Positions 57,456-64,000 of a stretch of DNA of 64,000 bases are shown here, piece after piece. The DNA is from Cavia porcellus (lineage: Eukaryota > Chordata > Mammalia > Rodentia > Caviidae), in NCBI RefSeq assembly GCF_034190915.1, contig NW_026947491.1:26724101-26788100 (forward strand). Direction: 5' to 3'. The notes under the pieces are model-generated. The model was not told the DNA's origin. It was given only the letters and a program-made list of their open reading frames with translations, and did not search any database. A program made the translations under genes and the position numbers. How positions within the stretch are numbered: the first letter of the stretch is position 1; every line of letters starts with the position of its first letter.

Positions 57456-58786
57456 GCTTAAGTCCTAAAACAGTTTCAGCATTGCTGAAAAGTCCAAGTC
57501 CAAAGTCTCCTCTGAAATTTAAGGCAAACTCTTAGCTGGGAACCTATGTACAAATGAAAACATACAATGGCACAACATAAACATTCCTGTTCCAGATAAG
57601 GATATATAAGAGAAGCAAGGATATAGTGGAAACACATCCAAAATCCAGCAGGGCAAATATTAAATCCCCTATTTCCATGTCTAGCATTATGGCAAGGTGT
57701 GAACCCCCAAGGGCTTAGTGCCGGCAGCTCCCTGGCTTCTCTCTTGGGCTGGCTTTGCTCACTTCACAAAATTTCCTTAAACAATCCATGTTCCTACCTT
57801 CTCTAATCCTCTGAGGTCTCCACTGTACCTACATCTTCACCCTCACAACTTTACACACTGTCCTCACAGGGGTACACTGCCTGGCCTCCCAGGCCTCCTG
57901 CTGAAATCCAGATAGACGCCTTTCTGATTCTACAACTCATGCATTCTGTATGCACCTAAAACCAGTACCACCTACATGATGCCAAGGTCTGCTGCCAGAT
58001 GGAACAGTATCTAGGCTTGCTGCTCTCTCAGCTGTAGGGGTCAAGTACCTGGATTGCTGAGCTTGTGAACCCAATTCCAAGAAATCAATTCTGCACAATC
58101 TGCTCTCTCTTCTCAGAGTAAAGTCAATTTTGAAATTTTGAGACTGCAAGAGTAGTTCTTATGATGTCCGCAGTCCATCTTTTCTAATGCCCTTTCTCAA
58201 AATACTTGCCTTTTCATTGTTAATCTTTTCAACAAACGAGTTTTTTGTTCCATCTTTGCAGGCTGCAACTTTACTGTAGCTTTCTTCCTAGCCAAACTCA
58301 AAACGTTTAACCATTCTGTTGGACCCTTTCTCTTGATTCTCAACACAGATCTGGTTAAAAGCCCCCCAACAGTAGCCATGCCACTGTCTCAAAGTTAAAA
58401 ACTGCCTTGAAATTTCTTCCATGAGATTAATTAGTCTACCACCCTTAATCTCAGTCTCAGGCAGTGTCTGGACATGAAAAAAATACAAACAAATTTTCTA
58501 CTAAGCCCTAACACACATGGTCTGGAGCCCAACAGCCAGTGAAGTTCTTGTTCCTAATTAAAATCTCCTGAGCCTGGTCTTTATCAGCAACATTTCTATC
58601 ACTATCGGGGTCTTCTGTGCTGACCCGAATCTCCCATCAAATTCAACTTACAGCATTTTAAGGGTTACTTCTTCAGCCAGTATTTCCAAACCTTTCCAAA
58701 CTCTTCCTGCGAGCCACTTCCAAAGGCTTCTGAATCATATGGACAAATAATATCACACCAACAATCCCACGTTTCTGGTACTAAAA

Positions 58787-59138
58787 TCTTACTTTTCTCA
58801 TGGCCTAGAAAAATACCCTACCCAACACCCAAAGTTAAAGGAGGAAAGGTTTATTTAGCTCACAGCTTGTACAGGTTTCAGTCCACAGCTAGCTGGCTCC
58901 AAGGTAGGGTAGCATGGCACAGGGGCATCACTAAGGAAGCCTTCTTTCTGTCCCTTAATTCCACCCAGGCTAACAGCCTGTCGATTGGTACCATCCACCC
59001 ACATCCAGGCTGGGGCTTCAATTATTACATATTTAATTCCAGTATCACACACTTAATCCACATTCACATACTCTAGGACTACCCAGCTCTGAAAACCACA
59101 GGAAGATTTGGGAGAAAATATAGATACAAGCCATAACA
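58787..59138 (-). repeat. MaLR 5' LTR
   Basis: Collinear with 56849-57222 over most of its length, but without the CAG tract. The outer end is tacaagccataaca at 59138. The inner end is poorly defined after an apparent small deletion. Confidence 0.5.
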
Positions 59139-59157
59139 TGTATGTATCTGCTCATTT

Positions 59158-59241
59158 CCTTTTTTCCCAGGCCTGGGATTCAAACCAGAGCCCTACACAC
59201 ACTACACAGTCCCTCTACCACTGAGCAAGCCCCCAGCTCCT
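59158..59241 (-). mobile_element. Classical ID SINE
   Basis: cctgggattcaaaccagagc cctacacacac... ctaccactgagcaagccccc agctcc in antisense. Confidence 0.55.
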
Positions 59242-59424
59242 ATATATTTGCTTACTTCCTCTCTTCCTCCATCACACTATATTATTGCCCTAACACTGTA
59301 CCTCTTGGGGTAGGTACTTAATGTATTTTATTGAATAAATAAAATGTGGTTCAAAACATAAATCTTAGCTTCAACTATGCTAAAGATTCAGAACAGAATA
59401 TAAAATGTTTGAATGGAATCATAC

Positions 59425-59580
59425 ACAGGTTGAACACCACTAATTCAAAAACTTGAAACCCAAATTAATTCAAAGTTTAAAACTTACTGAGTTCATGACA
59501 TCATAGTCAAAAGTCTCAGATTATAGATGATTTTAGATTTCAGATTTTTCATATGAGAAACGCTCGACCAGTTAAGATTA
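59425..59580. mobile_element. Second, shorter Tigger-like relic
   Basis: acacaggttgaacaccacta at one end and gaaacgctcgaccagttaag at the other form the same type of inverted end as at 51640. The middle is deleted. Confidence 0.45.
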
Positions 59581-60251
59581 TATAAATATTATTTTTAAAA
59601 AAGACTAAAATTTGAAGTAATTTTGGTCCTGAGCATCTCAAATAAAATACTCAGCTTGTACCAAGATTTCTGTTTCTAGAAGAGGACACTAAAAGCATGA
59701 AGACTAGTGAACTGCAAAGATCCCAAGACAAGGAGATCGACAAGGAAGATGTGTAGCATGGTTTGCCTGGGTTAGGCCAACAGCAATGCAACTATAAAGG
59801 AGAGAAGATCCAGTATCACTTAATGAGTTTAGTAGGAGATGCTTTAAATATAACACAGGTCAGAGTTTAGCAGCAAAGGATGGATACCAAACTTAATTCT
59901 TTAATGACAAAAATTTCAGTGGCACCAAAGGCATCAAATGTCCCTTGCCTATTGGTTCTCAGTTTCAAAGCCGGGCCTAAACCAAACTATAATATAGTAC
60001 AGTTACAAAAGGGACTCTAGAATCAACTTCCTACTGCTAAAAAATGCACATGACTTTTGCTTCTCTATTTCAAATCCAAACCTGAATCAAAACTTAATAA
60101 AGGTACAAAAGCTCTAAAAACTACTTCACTAATACAACCTCACTATTTCAAAAGAGAAATCTAGGTTTATTTTAGCAATCAAGTCTTAGGAATATCTAGG
60201 CCAGGCTTGAGAGGCTACAACTTAACAGCTTTTACTTGAAAAAGGAAGCAA

Positions 60252-60382
60252 CAGAGTCTGAGTGTGGTGGCAGAAGGCTGCAACACTGTTATTTTCAACA
60301 TGCAAGAGACTGATGTGTGAAGATCGTGAGTTCAAGGTCAGCCTGACCTACATAGCAATATCTTGCCTCAAAAAAAAATTGT
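60252..60382 (+). mobile_element. B1 SINE
   Basis: gtctgagtgtggtggcagaa... gatcgtgagttcaaggtcag cctgacctacatagcaatat with an A tail. Confidence 0.7.
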
Positions 60383-60636
60383 CTTCAATTGCAAGAATCT
60401 GTTGGACTAAAGGAAATCAAACTGAAATTATCAAATTTCTCATAAAATTTAAAATACAATGATCAAATTTAATACAGCTAAACAGGATTTACAGGAAAAT
60501 TCACACTTTAAGAAATTTGGCAAATGACATTTTCATAGGGAAAAAAAACCAAAGACAGAAACAGTGGAAAAGGCAAAAAGTGGAATTAAATAAATAAATA
60601 GTGAAATAACCCAATCTTTTCACACTGAGCTCCACC

Positions 60637-60778
60637 CCAGATCTTTTTTTCTATTATTATTCTCATACAAAGTCTCACTGAATCACTAAATCACCCAAGC
60701 TGGACTTGAACTTGTGATTCTCCTGCCTCAGCTTCCCACAGTGCTAGAATTATGGAAATGTGCCATCATGCCCAGTTA
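60637..60778 (-). mobile_element. B1+ID composite SINE, old
   Basis: tgagctccaccccagat, then acaaagtctcactgaatcac taaatcacccaagctggact... in antisense. Confidence 0.6.
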
Positions 60779-60949
60779 GATCAAATAACTTTCAAGTAGG
60801 TTTTATTTTTCTTAGCTAGGAATGTGGTCAGGTCAAAGCAGCAAATATTGATGAAACACTGACTTTCATTCCATGTCATAAAATTCTCCTTTGGAATTAA
60901 AGGTACCACTAGCAAGCATACCATGGGCAAGTTAAACAATGTAAAAGAA

Positions 60950-61058
60950 GGGGGCTGGAAATTTAGCTCAGCGGCATAAGCGCCTGCCTTGCAAGCAGGC
61001 AGTTAGTTGTGGGTTTGATCCCTGGTACTGATAAAAAAGAAAAAGACAAAAAAAAAAA
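60950..61058 (+). mobile_element. ID SINE
   Basis: ggggctggaaatttagctca gcggcataagcgcctgcctt with an extra 3-bp gtt in the T-arm side (cagttagttgtgggtttgat). gtaaaagaa flanks both sides. Confidence 0.85.
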
Positions 61059-61165
61059 GTAAAAGAAAAAGTGTAAATAGTCTAACACAGTTAGGTTAAT
61101 TCTTTAAGGCTAGGGCATGCCAATCTAGGATAGAAAAGTAGGGGAAACCCATGAAGAAATTATGA

Positions 61166-61350
61166 AGAGCCAGCTGTGGTGGTACATGTGTGTCATGTCA
61201 GTATTCTGGAAGGAGGATCACATGTTCAAGCCTAGTACAAGCAATTTAATGACATTCTTGCCTCAATTTTTTTAAAAAAAGGAGAGGGTTTAGTCCAACT
61301 GAGGCTCCAGGTTCACTCTTCAGTATTGCAAAAAAAAAAAAAAAGAAAGA
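61166..61350 (+). mobile_element. B1+ID composite SINE, old
   Basis: gccagctgtggtggtacatg... ttcaagcctagtacaagcaa, then an ID remnant and a long A tail. Confidence 0.6.
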
Positions 61351-61759
61351 AAAAAATAAAAATGAAGAGGAAGCAGTTGGAGACATTGAGAAGGCTTCAG
61401 TAAACACTTTTAGGTTTCAGAGTATAAAGATGTCAGTTTTACACTATTCCCTCAAACTTCTTTCCGTTCCATCTGCCCCAGCAGAAACATAATTGAACTT
61501 TTTTCAATACACATATTTTTGTTAGTGCACATAAGTTTTACAGAATTTTGGGTTAACTCAGTCCATATTTTCATTTCTACTTAATCCATACCACCATCCA
61601 TACCATTTGCCAGTGCAACAGAAATAACCAAACCTATGAGGTAACAGACAAATGCATTCTAACTTCTTTTGGGATAATGAAGTTTCTGCCTTCACTACAC
61701 CCCATGAGAATTTTATTAATAACAGGAGTCAGTCTGACAAAAGACTATAAATCACTTAC

Positions 61760-61822
61760 CAGCTGATCGGGATTAAGTTGCTCTCCATTTTTCACTCGAT
61801 CCCTGTAATCTTCCAGTTTGAG
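61760..61822 (-). CDS. CAPRIN2: CAPRIN2 window exon 1 of 17
   Basis: A 63-nt exon in phase 0 encodes LKLEDYRDRVKNGEQLNPDQ plus L. The acceptor is TTTTGTAG (AG at 61824-61823) and the donor is CTG|GTAAGT (GT at 61759-61758). This is part of the conserved caprin homology region (caprin-1 has a very similar LEEYR..L..GE.LN.DQ segment), which is helical and mediates dimerisation. It is the first CAPRIN2 exon seen inside the window; the preceding exon(s) carrying the N-terminus lie right of base 64000. Confidence 0.9.
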
Positions 61823-62383
61823 CTACAAAACAGAAACTTGTATCTAGTACAGTCTGAAATAAAATTCTGAAGCAAATAAATTAAATAGCAAACATTACTC
61901 CCTCTGAAAGCTATCAATACGCAAGGCTACCACTTTATTAAAGAACAGGCAGCAATTGTAACATGTTTGTTCAGGGGAAAGCATGGGCTAGGCTGCTCCA
62001 CTGCTGGTCTTTCAGCTGTCTCAGCCAGCTCACAGCAGTTCCCAAGCCACAGTTCGAAAGGGTGAAGTCATACACATGGTAACCCTGTATGCATGCACGC
62101 CCCAGTCAGAGCAGCAGTCAGTGTGGGTGGTAACAGCAGTGTAGCAGAGACCGCACATTCCCCTTTCATTTATTCTTACAACTCTGAAGTATTTGGATTA
62201 CTTCGTTTTACAGTGTACACTCTCTCATTTTACAGAAGGAAAAATGGGTTTGGTGGCTGAGTTTTCACCACTTAGGAACATCTCTGAACAAAAAGCCTCA
62301 CAAGAGTAACTTTTTGGTTGTGTAACTAACAGAATCCCTGGAGATTGATGTTTCAGAAAAAATAAAAAAATATTTAAAAAACA

Positions 62384-62600
62384 GTGGGCTTGGGAGGCTA
62401 AGGCCGGAGGATCCCTGCAAGTTTGAGGCCAGCCTGAACTATACAGTAAGACCATCTCCCCCAGTAAAAAAAAAAAACCTAAAATAGCTATCAGGCATGG
62501 TGGCACACACCTATAATCAGGAAGTGAGAAGACTGTGCTGAAGTGAGAAGAGGAGGCCAGCCTGGACTACACAGTGAGACCATCTCAAAAACAAAACAAC
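62384..62600 (+). mobile_element. Two consecutive B1 pieces
   Basis: First piece: tgggaggctaaggccggagg atccctgcaagtttgaggcc agcctgaactatacag. Second piece: ctatcaggcatggtggcaca... aggaggccagcctggactac acagtgagacc. Confidence 0.65.
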
Positions 62601-62670
62601 AAACAAAAAAACCCAGCGAAGTCCAGCAGGGGCAGCAGGGGGCCCCAGCAGAACTGTTAAGAACATAGGC

Positions 62671-62765
62671 TTGGGCAGGGGATTGGGCTCAGCAGCATAA
62701 GTGCCTGTCAGGAAAGTGTGAGGTTGTGAGTTTGATCCCCAGTACCAAAAAAAACAAAAAACCAT
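62671..62765 (+). mobile_element. ID SINE
   Basis: gcaggggattgggctcagca gcataagtgcctgtcagg... gagtttgatccccagtacca with an A tail. Confidence 0.75.
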
Positions 62766-64000
62766 AAGCTCTTCATACTATTTAACATTGAAGCTGGACA
62801 AGTTTCCAACATCGGGCAGCAAGGGAGTGTCTGTCAGCATATTTAGATGTTTCTGATGTAGGTATCACGAGGATATAAAACTTTTGGGGGAAACTTAAGA
62901 GTCACACACTGATCCACTATTGTTAGAATATGAAAACATGCGAGGTGAGGGGGATATTTTCATATGGGGAAAAAAGATGAGAGCTGAGCAACATACAGAG
63001 GTCACTACATGCCAGGACAAGTTCCTTCTTATCAACCAGTCTACATGTCTATCAATTATTTTTATATGGCTCTGTAAAAACAAGAATAACATTAGCTAGA
63101 AATTTAAAGCTTAAGCAATAAAGCTTTTTTCCCTTAATGGCTTCTATTTGTAATTAGACTAGCTGACACATAAGGACTTACTTAGTCACCCAATGGTGTT
63201 CAGTCAGGAGTAATTCTGTCCCCTACAGCCATCCAGCCCTGTCTGGAGGGATTCTAGTTACCATAACTTGGACACTTTGAGGAAGGCAGATGGTGCTACT
63301 TGCATCTTGTAAAGTGATGTTAAACTTTCCATAAAGCCCAGGACAGCCCACCCAACAGTGAATTGCCACAAAATGTCAATGGTGTCTAGGTTAAAAATTC
63401 TGCTCTAACTTCATGTTTAAACTATTAACCACAGTTTCAATTACCAGCTGAATCTGTGGCATTTTCCTAGTAACTTCCTAAAGGTGTAAAAATAATGTAA
63501 GATTTCTTTTCTCGCTACAATTTGAAGCTATTTTTTCATACTGAGTTTGATACTTTATCAGGTTCCTCCTATATTGGCTTTGGCCTTAAAATGCTTTCCC
63601 AGAAGTTAAAACAGAAACATGTACTGGTACTATGAGACAGGTATTTAAAGAGGTACTACAGTTAAGCTAGACAGCACAGGCACACACACTTATCCTTTCT
63701 CCACCTGAGTAAACCCATTCTGAAACCTCTAATAGATCCTGTCACAGCGGTGGGACATTTGTGCTGACCCAGGCACACTACTCCCCTTACCACACATGCT
63801 GTGATCCATGGCACAGTGTGCTTTCAGAAGACAAATGATGAGGGCTAGAGAAACTACTAGCCATCAGGCCTTCTTCACTGCCTTCCTGGCTTTAAAAGGG
63901 GGAGGGGGAGTCAATCAAACTCTTGAACACATTCTTACAGTTCTCCATTAAAAAGCAACTTTCCTTTCCCCCATGAATGCTCCCATTATATATATATATC

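Larger units (their letters stand above)
56849..59138 (-). mobile_element. MaLR-type (ERVL-like) LTR retrotransposon, LTR-internal-LTR
   Basis: Two related LTRs in the same orientation (56849-57222 and about 58787-59138) enclose 1.56 kb. Shared LTR text includes ggtttatttagctcacag, agctggctc, ccaggct/tacc-gcctattga and acaagccat-aca. The internal part, read in antisense, resembles THE1/MST-type internal sequence by memory (aagtctcctctgaaatttaa near 57505; ctgagcctggtctttatcag near 58569). It has a decayed ggtacta primer-site region next to the right LTR. The element is non-coding with no gag or pol recognisable. A B1 SINE (57300-57455) is inserted. It is an old, broken endogenous copy within CAPRIN2's first visible intron. 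Confidence 0.65.
22950..64000 (-). other. CAPRIN2: CAPRIN2 gene (5' exons outside the window)
   Basis: Caprin-2 (also C1QDC1/EEG1/RNG140) is a cytoplasmic RNA-binding protein of RNA granules. It also promotes LRP6 phosphorylation in Wnt signalling. Its order is an N-terminal coiled-coil homology region shared with caprin-1, a long low-complexity middle, RG-rich patches and a C-terminal C1q domain. Seventeen coding exons were located by residues, AG/GT borders and phase. Their lengths sum to 2946 nt, a multiple of three, with no internal stop. This fits human caprin-2 from LKLEDYK to the end (about 980 of 1127 residues). The exon(s) before LKLEDYR are not in 61823-64000. Introns hold SINEs, L1 and LTR relics and no other gene. 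Confidence 0.93.
61823..64000 (-). other. CAPRIN2: CAPRIN2 intron upstream of window exon 1
   Basis: Contains B1 and ID copies at 62384-62765 and otherwise unassigned sequence, ending in a (TA)n run. I looked for the preceding caprin exon (IENGLICLKHKIRNIEKKK in human) and did not find it. Confidence 0.6.

Noticed and set aside
61823..64000. The missing 5' CAPRIN2 exon
   Set aside because: I looked on the minus strand for the IENGLICLKHKIRNIEKKK-type coding segment ending at a donor and found none, so it should lie beyond the window.

Overview
The window is mammalian nuclear DNA, almost certainly from a rodent outside the mouse/rat group. It is split-gene DNA packed with B1 (7SL-derived) SINEs, ID SINEs (tRNA-Ala-derived), B1+ID composite SINEs, L1 pieces, old MIRs and MaLR LTRs. 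The commonest young SINE is an ID variant with the core gctcagcggcataagc and a cgataaaaaggaaaaagac tail. I do not recognise it as the mouse, rat or guinea-pig form, and the species cannot be fixed from sequence alone.

Two genes are present, both on the minus strand and head-to-tail, the order known from human 12p11. At the left, IPO8 (importin-8) supplies its CpG-island promoter, coding exon 1 (7882-7965, start ATG at 7963-7965) and exon 2 (2335-2416); the rest lies left of base 1. At the right, CAPRIN2 (caprin-2) occupies about 22950 to the right edge. Seventeen coding exons were placed between 61822 and 23316. All splice phases agree, and they give 2946 nt including the stop, or 981 codons. 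The first exon(s), start codon and promoter lie beyond base 64000. CAPRIN2 ends in a C1q domain with a polyadenylation signal at 22979-22984. Neither gene shows a break. Both are post-transcriptional or transport housekeeping factors: IPO8 is a nuclear import receptor and CAPRIN2 is an RNA-granule/Wnt-linked RNA-binding protein. Nothing here shows that they act together.

Layout: 1-2334 IPO8 intron 2; 2417-7881 IPO8 intron 1 (SINEs); 7560-8400 CpG island and promoter; 8400-22950 intergenic, with an ORF1-only L1 (12902-15034) and two adjacent L1 3' segments (17465-20760); 22950-64000 CAPRIN2, whose introns carry SINEs, old L1s, Tigger-like relics, a solo-LTR candidate (54630-55115) and an LTR-internal-LTR MaLR (56849-59138).

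The most interesting structure is the half-L1 (HAL1-like) element at 12902-15034. It has 78-bp 5' monomers, a dead ORF1, no ORF2, about 143-bp tandem repeats in its 3' region, and a target-site duplication. Truncated relatives lie at 31662-31990, 33246-33877, 45180-45266 and 48255-48334 and show two alternative 3' ends. All family assignments rest on recognition by eye; no search or alignment was run.
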